Source: Trichomonas tenax
Lineage: Eukaryota; Parabasalia; Trichomonadida; Trichomonadidae
DNA: 13,042 bases
Reading direction: 5' to 3'
NCBI GenBank assembly: GCA_023091735.1
Contig: JALKBU010001293.1
Coordinates: 1-13,042, forward strand
Within the stretch, counting starts at the first letter, position 1; each line of letters begins with the position of its first letter. Positions 1-7,617 of the stretch are shown one piece after another. A model generated the notes under the pieces. The model did not search any database, had not been told where the DNA came from, and saw only the letters and a program-made list of their open reading frames with translations. The position numbers and the translations under genes were made by a program.

Positions 1-78
1 TATAATGGATGTTGTATTCCTTTTGCATCATTAATGATTATTGAATTTCTCTCAGATCTGCTTAAGCTCATGATTTAA
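1..78 (+). CDS. C-terminal tip of an ORF cut by the window edge
   Basis: The frame beginning at base 1 is open for 25 codons and closes with TAA at 76-78. It reads as an ordinary protein end with a hydrophobic stretch (about PFASLMIIEFLSDLLKLMI). The next ORF starts only 46 nt downstream on the same strand, the tight same-direction spacing expected inside a compact element such as a Maverick/Polinton. No domain can be named from 25 residues. It could be a chance open frame at the edge; the bases to the left would decide. Confidence 0.35.
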   Translation, partial: YNGCCIPFASLMIIEFLSDLLKLMI

Positions 79-124
79 TTGGAGTTAAAAAATAATATTT
101 TAAATTTTTATCCAATATAAAACT

Positions 125-436
125 ATGACAGACTTCGAAACTTTGAAATCGATATTAAAGGAAGAAATATTAAAGGAACTTAGCTCCAAGACCGAAGATC
201 ATGAACTCAAAGCAACAACGAAAACAAGAAAGACAAAAAAGACTGAAAAAGATGATGAAGGAGCAACGAAGGAAAAACCAGTTAAGCCTAAACGTAAGTG
301 TACAGAAAAACAATTAGCAGCACTTGCTGCAGGAAGACAGAAGAATCCGAGGTGGATAAGTAAGCGTATGAGAGAAGCAGAGGAACGGGCTAAAGCCCGT
401 GAGGGGCAAAGTCCCGAAGAAAAGAAATCAGAATAA
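125..436 (+). CDS. Small lysine-rich basic protein, possibly Maverick/Polinton-encoded
   Basis: This is a 103-residue protein starting at the first ATG after an AT-rich leader. Residues 1-27 form an acidic, probably helical segment (FETLKSILKEEILKEL). Residues 28-58 are a Lys/Thr/Glu low-complexity linker. Residues 57-78 are a basic box, KRKCTEKQLAALAAGRQKNP, followed by a charged tail. From memory, a KR-x-x-T/S-x-x-QL-x-AL-x-x-G/A-R box occurs in small proteins of Polinton/Maverick-like elements and related DNA viruses; I could not search for it. The composition suggests a nucleic-acid-binding or structural protein, which is inference. No TCA-Y-W initiator precedes the ATG at the spacing seen for other genes here. 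A perfect 7-bp-arm palindrome (385-400) lies inside the coding sequence and encodes part of ERAKAREG. The ORF looks intact. Confidence 0.65.
   Translation: MTDFETLKSILKEEILKELSSKTEDHELKATTKTRKTKKTEKDDEGATKEKPVKPKRKCTEKQLAALAAGRQKNPRWISKRMREAEERAKAREGQSPEEKKSE
385..400. repeat. GC-rich mini-palindrome inside the basic ORF
   Basis: ACGGGCT-AA-AGCCCGT is a perfect 7-bp stem with a 2-nt loop. It belongs to the same style (GGGC...GCCC with an AT-rich or GAA loop) as the insertion at 685-710. Confidence 0.7.
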
Positions 437-438
437 TC

Positions 439-757
439 ACTAAAATTAATTTTTAAATTACTAACTTCATAAATCCTAATCTTGACTTATAAAATAACGT
501 AAAACATAAATTTTCTCTCATAACCACTAAAATTATTTTTCAAAAACTGAACTCATAAATTCCTTTCGCTTTAATTTGTTGGTAGGTTGGTTGGTTAGTC
601 ATAAATTATTTTTTTAAATTTCTGAATAAGTTTCTCTCATAACCACTAAAATTAATTTTTCAAAAACTGATTTCATAAATTCCTTGCCCTTTAGGGCGTG
701 GGCGAAGCCCTTCGCTTTCTTTTCTTAGTTGGTTTGTCATAAATTATTTTAAAAACT
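439..757 (+). repeat. Degenerate ~119-bp tandem repeat, about 2.5 copies
   Basis: Two clear copies begin at 513 and 632 (TTCTCTCATAACCACTAAAA in both), 119 bp apart. Both continue through CAAAAACTGA, TCATAAATTCCT, TTCGCTTT and GTCATAAATTATTTT. A weaker partial copy starts at about 439 (CACTAAAATTAATTTTT ... ACTTCATAAATCCT). The array occupies the noncoding DNA after the basic ORF and may be subterminal sequence of a mobile element. The copy at 513 contains GGTAGGTTGGTTGG (581-594), four GG steps that could form a two-tier G-quadruplex. Confidence 0.75.
685..710. repeat. GC-cluster insertion made of two mini-hairpins
   Basis: Compared with the upstream repeat copy, which reads ATTCCT directly followed by TTCGCTTT, this copy carries an extra 26 bp. 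The insert contains two adjacent hairpins, GCCC-TTTA-GGGC (686-697) and GGGC-GAA-GCCC (700-710). The downstream TTCGC also pairs with GCGAA. It is strongly GC-rich against an AT-rich background. Confidence 0.7.
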
Positions 758-932
758 GATTTCATTTTATAAAGTCAGGAATTCCAAAATCAATTTTAAC
801 GTTAATTTGTAAGAAATTGAAAAATTTATTTTCTATATGGGGGGACCCTAACTTGTAAAACTAACTCTATCGTAAATATTAGTATTAATAAAATAATCGT
901 TTTGTAATTTGTGAATTCGGTAATTATTTAAA

Positions 933-981
933 AAGATGTTCGCAGAGCTCGAGGCGAAGACTCGAGCTCTGCGAACATCTT
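933..981. repeat. Perfect GC-rich palindrome, 21-bp arms and 7-nt loop
   Basis: The arms 933-953 and 961-981 are exact reverse complements with no mismatch; the loop is GCGAAGA. The inner part of each arm contains GAGCTCGAG/CTCGAGCTC. It lies directly upstream of the initiator at 995-1000. It could be a mobile GC hairpin, an element end, or a structured regulatory site; the sequence alone does not say which. Confidence 0.9.
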
Positions 982-994
982 ATTACTAACTTTT

Positions 995-1000
995 TCACTT
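995..1000 (+). promoter_or_regulatory. Trichomonad-type initiator (TCACTT)
   Basis: TCACTT fits the trichomonad initiator TCA(+1)-Y-W. The predicted first transcribed A is at 997, giving a 9-nt leader before the ATG at 1006. The perfect palindrome ends 14 nt upstream of the initiator. Confidence 0.55.
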
Positions 1001-1005
1001 TCTTT

Positions 1006-1280
1006 ATGAAAAGTGATATATCAAAATTCAGTTTGAGAAAGATCCCGATGACAGCGGAAAGAAGCGAATTAATTGAAGCCTCAAAAAATTTATATCAATT
1101 GTTTTATGAAGAATATGCTGAAGGATTTGTAGACGGTTGAATATGCAATAATAGCTATTAGGCATACTTTCGTTTTGCAATTTACCAACGGATGTTGAGA
1201 TACAAATCATGAAGGAAATTACAGAATTTATTTCCACACATGCTCCAGATGAGGTAGTAGAAATGTGGAAGGAAAAATGA
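1006..1280 (+). pseudogene. Short broken gene of unknown family
   Basis: An ATG 9 nt after an initiator opens a 44-codon reading frame (starting MKSDISKFSLRKIPMTAERS) that stops at TGA 1138-1140. Coding-like sequence continues in another frame from about 1160 to TGA 1278-1280, with text such as CNLPTDVEIQIMKEITEFIS and ending VVEMWKEK. Joining the two would need a frameshift and loss of stops near 1138-1155. Both halves are rich in charged and amphipathic residues, as in a small helical protein of roughly 90 residues. I do not recognise the family. Alternatively the first 44-codon ORF may be a complete tiny gene. No trichomonad-type intron signals (GTATGT at the 5' site, ACTAACACACAG at the 3' site) are visible. 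Confidence 0.5.
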
Positions 1281-1598
1281 ATGAAAATAAACTTATTTAT
1301 AAATTGGAATAATTTTACTTGTCAAATTTTTGTTATCTACATGACATTTTTGACATGTAAACTTATCACTTTTTCTAGAAAGGTAGATGACTCAACACAG
1401 AGGCTTTGAATGATTAAAGAATAACACAGCATGCAATGCCATTGGTATTCTGGATGAAATGATCATGTTATATTCAATGATATATGGTCTTTTTGTTGAA
1501 GTGAGCAATTTCTGACAAGTAAATATTTATTTTTGACGATAATTTTAAAATTTTAAATACCAGAATTCAAGATTTTCATAGACAAAGCAACCATTAAA
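1281..1598. other. Intergenic stretch, no gene seen
   Basis: AT-rich DNA between the broken small gene and the 3' end of the minus-strand surface protein. It contains short repeats of TGACA/TGTCA (for example ATGACATTTTTGACATG near 1340-1356, CTTGTCA near 1319 and TGACAAG near 1514) but no supported gene or RNA. Confidence 0.6.
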
Positions 1599-2687
1599 TT
1601 ATGGTTTCTGCTCGTCAGCTTCGTTGTTTTCTGGTGTAGAATCATTCTTCTTGCATTTCTTGAGCCCACCGTATGCGAAGAGCCAGATGCAAACAGCAAT
1701 GATAATTACAAGGACGATGCATGCTATGACAATACCAGCGATAGCAGCTTTACTGAGCCCCTTTTTTGAAATATCAGATGGAAATGTCTCATCAAGGCCA
1801 GAAGTTGATGTGAATACACCTCCGTTTACAGGGAGTGTGGCTCCGTCAAGCTCCGGGAGAAGCATTTCTTCTGCTTCTTCGGATGCTGTCTTATTAAGAT
1901 CTTCCCAAGAGATAACATTGTTTCCTGAATTGTCGAAGGAAAAAGAAGCCTGGTCAGATGAAAATTCACTTTGCATTATTGTTGAAGATATCGAAACTTG
2001 CCTGCTTGTTCCGATTTCTCCTTTCATAGCCGTATTATCAAATGTATTGCTTGGTCTATCAATGGCAAATTGTTGAAATGTAACACCCTTTTCACGCTTG
2101 AATGAAAACTTCTTAGTATTTATGCCCGAAACGACTGCGATTGATGAAATCGTTTTAGCTGTAATTTTCTTACCATTGATCTTGCTCGAAATTTCATATC
2201 TGGCTGTTATTGATCCAGATCTCTTTGTAGAAACTACTACTTTTCTTCCATATTGGGTTTTAGACTTATAGTCCTTTACTTTGGCTTCCGATTTGGCATA
2301 GAATGTGTCTGGTAAAGCTAAGAATTGCATCTTGCATGGTGCTTCAGTAAGGCACTCAATCTGGGTAGTGTAAAATATCTGGTTAAATGTGGGACCTGCT
2401 TCAGAAACAGAAACTTCCATGTATTGAAGGACAGCAACCGCATTTTTTTTCTCTTCAATAAGCTTAAAGTCAGTTGGATCCAAAGCTTGATTCGCTTGTG
2501 CAACTTTAACACGGTAAGTTGAATTGGAGCCAATCAACTTACTTCCTGAGAAGCAAAAAGGCTGACCTTTTTTAACTGTAATTGTGAACATGTATGGAGG
2601 AATTAAGGCACCACCTATTGAGCAATTTGGAAAGATGTCTGAAATCATTTCAGATCGTGCAAATGTTGTTGCAAGAATGCTGAACAT
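1599..2687 (-). CDS. Type I single-pass surface protein (362 aa), hypothetical
   Basis: I start this at the ATG whose A is at 2687, because it lies 11 nt downstream of the initiator TCATTT and the longer open frame upstream has no ATG. Residues 1-10 (MFSILATTFA) form a short signal-peptide-like start. The ectodomain of about 300 residues has few cysteines (FPNC, QPFC, ECLTEAPC), Ser/Thr-rich stretches and N-glycosylation sequons (NST, NKT). A strong membrane segment lies at about residues 314-339 (AAIAGIVIACIVLVIIIAVC). It is followed by a basic stop-transfer LKKCKK and an acidic tail ending EQKP. This is the layout of trichomonad cell-surface proteins; no named domain is recognisable, so the function is unknown. 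The gene ends AAACCATAA, the same nine bases as the other intact surface gene at 5414. The signal peptide is short and so less certain than the membrane anchor. Confidence 0.85.
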   Translation of the reverse strand: MFSILATTFARSEMISDIFPNCSIGGALIPPYMFTITVKKGQPFCFSGSKLIGSNSTYRVKVAQANQALDPTDFKLIEEKKNAVAVLQYMEVSVSEAGPTFNQIFYTTQIECLTEAPCKMQFLALPDTFYAKSEAKVKDYKSKTQYGRKVVVSTKRSGSITARYEISSKINGKKITAKTISSIAVVSGINTKKFSFKREKGVTFQQFAIDRPSNTFDNTAMKGEIGTSRQVSISSTIMQSEFSSDQASFSFDNSGNNVISWEDLNKTASEEAEEMLLPELDGATLPVNGGVFTSTSGLDETFPSDISKKGLSKAAIAGIVIACIVLVIIIAVCIWLFAYGGLKKCKKNDSTPENNEADEQKP

Positions 2688-2694
2688 TGATGAG

Positions 2695-2700
2695 AAATGA
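2695..2700 (-). promoter_or_regulatory. Initiator (TCATTT) of the 362-aa surface protein
   Basis: Read on the minus strand, TCATTT matches TCA(+1)-Y-W with A+1 at 2698, 11 nt before the ATG at 2687. This site decides the start choice. Confidence 0.65.
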
Positions 2701-2783
2701 AATAAAAATTGAGTGAATGTAGTTAAACTCAATTATTGCGAAGGATTCGTTTTTTGAGTGTACCCGCCTTTTTATATTTCTTT

Positions 2784-2937
2784 ATAACATAAAATATGAA
2801 ATATAACATAAAATATTAAATATAACATAAAAGATGAAATATAACATAAAATATGAAATATAACATAAAATATGAAATATAACATAAAATATGAAATATA
2901 ACATAAAATATGAAATAGAACATAAAATATTAAATAT
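2784..2937. repeat. 19-bp minisatellite, 8 copies
   Basis: The unit is about AAATATAACATAAAATATG. The AAC core recurs at exactly 19-bp steps (2786, 2805, 2824, 2843, 2862, 2881, 2900, 2919). A few copies differ by one or two bases (ATTAAAT, AGATG, TAGAAC). It starts about 85 bp upstream of the initiator of the 362-aa surface gene. The open frame across it on the minus strand is an artefact of the repeat. Confidence 0.95.
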
Positions 2938-3187
2938 GACAGTCAGTATTTGTGTAAACAACAAAATAATGAAAAAGTTATATTATAAAGACAACATAAT
3001 GAAAATGCAGTAGTTTAATTGCAAAATGTATAAACCGAAACAATTCGGAATAAATATTAAATTCATAGCCACCTCCTAATGCAGGATCTAAACAATTGTT
3101 TGAGAGATTTTGGTTAATTGGTTAAATTATAAACGCATGTATTCAAAATTTGTGTGCATCCTTCTTTAATTTATGAGAAATTGTTAG

Positions 3188-3309
3188 TATATGAAGTGTG
3201 CATTCTAGAGTAGTACATGAAGTGTGTATTTTAGGTTCGCCGAAAATTCTTCGATGATTGGCAAAGGAAGCGATTTACAACAGTATACCTAAAATACACA
3301 CTTCATATA
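3188..3309. repeat. MITE-like inverted repeat with an extra direct copy
   Basis: The arms ATGAAGTGTGTATTTTAGGT at 3217-3236 and its reverse complement at 3287-3306 match over 20 bp, or 22 of 23 when extended to 3214 and 3309. They flank a 50-bp core. A second, slightly diverged left copy lies at 3188-3208 (two C/T differences over ATG...TAG), 26 bp from the first. No ORF is inside. It may be a small non-autonomous transposon or a long hairpin. Confidence 0.75.
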
Positions 3310-3365
3310 TTATATAAGCAAATTATAAAAATTACTTAAGCCCACTTATGATTTAAGGGTCCGCT

Positions 3366-3533
3366 ATGGCCAAACTTCCTGTATCGTCCTTCACTTTTTT
3401 GGTGTATTGTTCACTAAAAAACAACTTTCTTGATTTTATTTCCCCTCATACTAAGGAATAATTGTTTGAAGTATCACGGCTTAATTTTAACTTTTTAACA
3501 ATATCATTAATTTATCCTAGGAAAATGGCGTAA
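3366..3533 (+). pseudogene. Possible coding scrap, unrecognised
   Basis: An ATG at 3366 opens 31 codons (starting MAKLPVSSFTFLVYCSLKNN) to TAA 3459-3461. The same frame then stays open for 23 more codons to TAA 3531-3533, with protein-like text (LFEVSRLNFNFLTISLIYPR). A single nonsense codon would separate two parts of one decayed N-terminal fragment. No initiator precedes it, and the length is short enough to be chance. Confidence 0.25.
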
Positions 3534-3746
3534 TCATTTAACATTTTAATAGATATTTGAATGCCTATATGCTAAAGAATACGTTGTTAATAGTAAAGTA
3601 GCAAAATAAACAAGTGGACCCGAAAATTTCATTGCATAGATCTTAAAGTTACCATTTGCTAATATTATCATGAACCAATATTAATAATAAGTGGATTCAA
3701 CTGACATACAATCATATTGGAGTTTAATGGAGTAAAAAACTTTATT

Positions 3747-3961
3747 GGAATAAAGGTGACTTTATGCAAATAAAGTGAATTTGGAATTAGACCCTATTTT
3801 GGAATAACCGCCAATTTGGAATAATGACGGTTATTCCATATGCCAAAATTAGGCCGAAAAGTGACAATAATTGAATAATCGATTTTTTGGAATCAAAATG
3901 AATTCGGAATTGGAATCAAAAATGAATTTGGGATCAAAAGTGGAATAATGGAATTAGGAAT
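3747..3961. repeat. GGAAT-rich tract with a 11-bp hairpin
   Basis: Ten plus-strand GGAAT pentamers and one reverse copy occur in 215 bp, mostly as TTGGAAT, GGAATAA or GGAATCAAAA(T)GAAT. Within it, TGGAATAACCG (3800-3810) pairs perfectly with CGGTTATTCCA (3828-3838) around a 17-nt loop. No coding frame is present. Confidence 0.6.
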
Positions 3962-5210
3962 CGACTTTAAAAATGTGACAAATTAGATTCTGTCAACATA
4001 CAATTTACACGACATTTTCTTCATGAAGTAAGTCCCTGTTGCACAAGTTTGCTTGGGATTGACTGGAGCTTATCCAGTACAAAGTACCTGTGAAATTTAT
4101 GTCAATTGAATCTCAATCAAAATTCCAAAAATAATATTTTGGATGAAAAACTCATTTACACATATATTTATTCAAATTTGAATATTCCGGGATTGTAAAA
4201 AGCATATTGTTCGGGCATAGCAAAGCAAATAACAATGAAAATCATAATATTTAAATCTCGATATTTTATATTTATAAGTTTTCTCTTGTATTTCATCGAA
4301 AAACGCATTCTAGAACAATTTATAATCTATCAGCATAAGAAAATCGATACAATTTAAGGAGTACCTTTGAATTATTAACATTTTTAACTAATTAGGCAAA
4401 TATCTCTATAATCAATTAATAAGTATATGTTTTTTATTTATCCATATATTGTTATTATATCTGTAGATAAGTATAATACATTTTTAGATCTTTGGGCGTA
4501 TTTAATGTTCTAATGATGATACATTTTTTCCTCATAAAAAGGGATCTAACTTTTTAAATAATGGACATATGACTCTTCAAACAGCACATTTTTTTAGAAT
4601 TTTATTTTCATCATTTTTTGGCATTTTCGTATCTAAATTCGATAACTAACTTACTATGATCTTAGCTTAACTATGTAACATTCATCAATGCCGCTTATTT
4701 TTAGAGTTCACAAAAATTGGAAAAGATGCGCAATCATAGACTACATTTCTGCTCGAGTTTTTCAATTCAAGAACTATGGTTTGATGCATCAATTAGCATA
4801 TGCTACATGAAGTTTCTAATAAGCTTAACAATCTATTTTTTAGCTTTGATTTAAAATTTTTTCTGTCGGTTCAAAATGAGATTTATAATTTTTTATTCTT
4901 GCATTAATATATAGACGAAAAGTAGATTGATGGCCTTGTATAAATGATGATTCGATTGAGGAAAAAAATATGTGAATTTTAATAACTTTCTAAATACAAG
5001 TATAAACAAATAGCATTAATGAGGGCATCCTAAAAGATACATACATGGCCTCAAAAATAATAGTTGTAAAAATTATTTTGTATTTCCAGATCGTATCTCG
5101 AAAAATTAAAATTGTAAACTATAAAGCTTAGGAGTATTGTAATATATGGGTTGGCCGTTGATGTCTTGATTGCGGTGAAATTGCAAGAGAATCGATGAAT
5201 TCATGTGTGC
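3962..5210. other. Gene-poor AT-rich intergenic DNA
   Basis: No ORF above 60 codons and no recognisable RNA. Small open frames exist, such as a 40-codon ATG frame at 4688-4810 with no matching initiator, but nothing supports them as genes. Confidence 0.6.
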
Positions 5211-5286
5211 TCTCCACTAGCTTTTCATAGACTGAAGAGATATATATACCGGCAGACCCTCAAAATCAATGAAAAATTAGTGGAGA
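5211..5286. repeat. Imperfect inverted repeat 3' of the 521-aa gene
   Basis: The arms 5211-5225 and 5272-5286 match at 13 of 15 positions, including a perfect 9-bp outer part (TCTCCACTA/TAGTGGAGA), around a 46-nt loop. It sits about 130 bp beyond the stop of the minus-strand surface gene. It may be a 3'-region hairpin or a small element remnant. Confidence 0.45.
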
Positions 5287-5413
5287 ACAAACAATAATTA
5301 TTTTAACGTACTTGATGAATCACAATCTACTTTGCGTTTTTTTGGCTTGATAATTGAAGTTTTTATCCTTTTAGGTGATGATAATAAATTACTATATTAT
5401 TGCTTAAACTTTG

Positions 5414-6979
5414 TTATGGTTTATTCGAATCTGTGTTTGATTCTTTCTTTTTGCAGCAACAGCAGCAACAAATTACAATTATAACAATTATAATTATTAT
5501 CAATATAGCTGCTATTGAACCTGCAATGATTGCAGTTTTTGTACTGTCGGACATGCTGCTTGATGAAGAACTGGAATTATCAATCAATAGTCGATAAGCA
5601 TATTGATTTGAATTAGATGATGGATTTCGTCCAGTTACATTACCAATGATGCTTGGATATGTGAAAGCACCATCACTTTCATATTCATAACCTGCAGCAG
5701 CAATTGCATCTCCATCTTCACAATAAAATTTTATCATAAAATCAGATGGAAGATTGCTCAAATTTGTTGGTGTTTTTCCTTGATTGTCATAAATATCCAT
5801 CTCCAGCTTAATAGACAATGCAGTCATTCTCAGATTTTCTATCTTAGCGTTTAAAGATATGTAGCAAATTGATTGTTTCTCTTTGATGAAATAGTTATAT
5901 TTATGTCCAGTTATGCTCATGCGTTCGGTGCCAATTAAAACATTCTGTGGACCTATTATAATGTCAGTAAACTCGCAAGATGGAACATTCCATGATAAAT
6001 CAAAAATTGATACAGGTAGGGATACATTTCCAACTGCCTTCAATAAGATTTTCCCTTGTTTAATAAATTCAGCTCCAATAATTCTAGTGTCGTTCAATAT
6101 TTGTGTTGATTCAGATCCGATTTCGACCATTCCAATATATTTTTCAACTTGAATTGTTGGATGGAATACAATAATCGACTTTGCAGGTGCTTCATAACAT
6201 GTTGCATTTGAATTGACATTTATAAATTTGATTGAAGGTTTTAATTGAAAACAGCTTCCTTGATATTCCCATGAAGGGTTGATTTCTGATGGTAGATTGC
6301 CTTCACATTGAACCTTTGAGTTCGATAGAAGGTAAACATCTGTGCAGAATGAGAAGGCACCTTCTTTCCATTGACAATAGTTACTTATAGATTTATCTTT
6401 GACATTTGCTTTTATACCTATAAAACCATAGTTAATGTGCTCTTTAATTCTGAGGTTAATGATGAGAGTTCGCCAAATATAACCTGAATAATATCCTATA
6501 CTTGCTTTACTCATATCATATTCATAAAATTCTGTTTGTTGGCCCAAATTCATCAAATCTGGTTGATAGTACATTTTTGAAGGTGCAGCAAAAACAACGC
6601 AAGCATTCATTGGCGATGTGAGGGGAATTGGTCCTTTGTCGGAATTGGAAGATGCAATGTATATTCCATCGGCATTAGATCCTAAATGAAAATCTACGGA
6701 AGTGCATTTACTTTGAGAAATTTTAAGTATATTTACATATAATTTTGTTACTTCATTTGACTTTGCTTTAAACTTGAAAGAGGTCTGGTTTTTGTAAATA
6801 ACTTTCAATTCTGTTTCATTTTCATTAACGAAGTATTGAGGGTTGTGAATCACAACATATGTATCATAGTTTCTTGTTACTCCCAAAACTGCATATTCTG
6901 AATAGCTGTCAGGAGTTACATCAAGAACTGAATCCCCAAATCTGATCCACTGAAACTGGATGATTACGATTGGGAACAT
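5414..6979 (-). CDS. Type I surface protein with poly-Ser stalk and Cys6 tail (521 aa)
   Basis: The first ATG lies 10 nt downstream of an initiator. The N-terminus MFPIVIIQFQWIRF is hydrophobic but only a weak signal peptide. The ectodomain (about 20-465) carries many N-glycosylation sequons (NET, NQT, NAT, NDT, NVS, NLS, NVT, NSS) and scattered cysteines, consistent with an extracellular, disulfide-bonded, glycosylated protein. Residues 469-475 are seven serines, a flexible stalk. The membrane segment is at about 482-503 (AAILIIIIIVIIVI). It is followed directly by six consecutive cysteines (504-509) and KKKESNTDSNKP. The cysteine block at the inner membrane face is a candidate S-acylation site (inference). 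It encodes a repetitive TGT/TGC run that appears as CAGCAACAGCAGCAACA on the plus strand. No catalytic or named domain is recognised. The ends of this protein and the 362-aa one are alike (-NKP and -QKP, AAACCATAA). Confidence 0.85.
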   Translation of the reverse strand: MFPIVIIQFQWIRFGDSVLDVTPDSYSEYAVLGVTRNYDTYVVIHNPQYFVNENETELKVIYKNQTSFKFKAKSNEVTKLYVNILKISQSKCTSVDFHLGSNADGIYIASSNSDKGPIPLTSPMNACVVFAAPSKMYYQPDLMNLGQQTEFYEYDMSKASIGYYSGYIWRTLIINLRIKEHINYGFIGIKANVKDKSISNYCQWKEGAFSFCTDVYLLSNSKVQCEGNLPSEINPSWEYQGSCFQLKPSIKFINVNSNATCYEAPAKSIIVFHPTIQVEKYIGMVEIGSESTQILNDTRIIGAEFIKQGKILLKAVGNVSLPVSIFDLSWNVPSCEFTDIIIGPQNVLIGTERMSITGHKYNYFIKEKQSICYISLNAKIENLRMTALSIKLEMDIYDNQGKTPTNLSNLPSDFMIKFYCEDGDAIAAAGYEYESDGAFTYPSIIGNVTGRNPSSNSNQYAYRLLIDNSSSSSSSMSDSTKTAIIAGSIAAILIIIIIVIIVICCCCCCKKKESNTDSNKP

Positions 6980-6985
6980 TATTTA

Positions 6986-6991
6986 GAATGA
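6986..6991 (-). promoter_or_regulatory. Initiator (TCATTC) of the 521-aa surface protein
   Basis: On the minus strand TCATTCT fits TCA(+1)-Y-W with A+1 at 6989, giving a 10-nt leader before the ATG at 6979, nearly the same spacing as in the 362-aa gene. Confidence 0.65.
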
Positions 6992-7617
6992 TTGTTTGCT
7001 TCATCGTTAAAACGGACCAGAAAATTTCTTTCAAATTACGACTGCGCATTAAAAATTTAACTCAGTCGGAAATTGAACATGTTTTCATTTGGTTCATTAA
7101 AGCCATAAGACTGAGCATTATGTACTTAGAAAGTAATCATCCGATGATTTCTGACAATTTTACAAAAAAAGTTTAAATCCATAGCATTTAAAAGCAGGTG
7201 TCCATACAAACTTAGATAGTGAAACTAGAGGTGCAACATCGAAATTCAAATTCGACATGATGTTTTGCAAAATCAATTTAGATTTTCAAAATTATCAAAT
7301 ACCCTTTTGAAAATTTAATTTATTGAGATGTAAAGATAATGTTTTATTAAACCGGCCACATGTAATTTCTTGCGATGTTTCATTCCACGCAGGGATGCAA
7401 CTTTGGATTCTGGATGGAAGTTTGAAAAAATGGAATCTAAAAAAATCCAGGATTATTTACAAATTTGCATCCATGGCACATATTATCAAATATACGGTGG
7501 TGATTAGAAGTTAAGCATACATGAAGGGTGAAAATATGACAAATTGTCGAAAATAATGTCATAAAGAACAAATCAGAAGCCCTGAGTCCATATTATCAAG
7601 AATGATGAACGCACGTT
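6992..7617. other. Intergenic region, no supported gene
   Basis: Two short plus-strand open frames occur, about 62 codons from ATG 6989 to 7176 and about 61 codons from ATG 7328 to 7514. They have no suitable initiator and no recognisable content. The first would share its ATG bases with the initiator of the divergent surface gene. I treat the region as the upstream flank of that gene. Confidence 0.5.

Noticed and set aside
1028..1237. 69-codon minus-strand frame
   Set aside because: It lies opposite the broken plus-strand small gene, which has an initiator and better protein-like composition.
2688..2732. 15-residue N-terminal extension of the 362-aa protein
   Set aside because: The frame is open but has no ATG (it would start at TTG) and would lie across the predicted transcription start.
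2782..2964. 60-codon open frame on the minus strand
   Set aside because: It is a translation of the 19-bp minisatellite (periodic ILCYISYFMLYF text) with no independent support.
4688..4810. 40-codon ORF with TCATC shortly before its ATG
   Set aside because: TCATC does not satisfy the initiator consensus at the last position, the spacing is only 4 nt, and nothing in the peptide is recognisable.
6989..7176. 62-codon plus-strand ORF divergent from the 521-aa gene
   Set aside because: There is no initiator, its ATG overlaps the initiator of the divergent gene, and the content is unrecognised; chance is likely.
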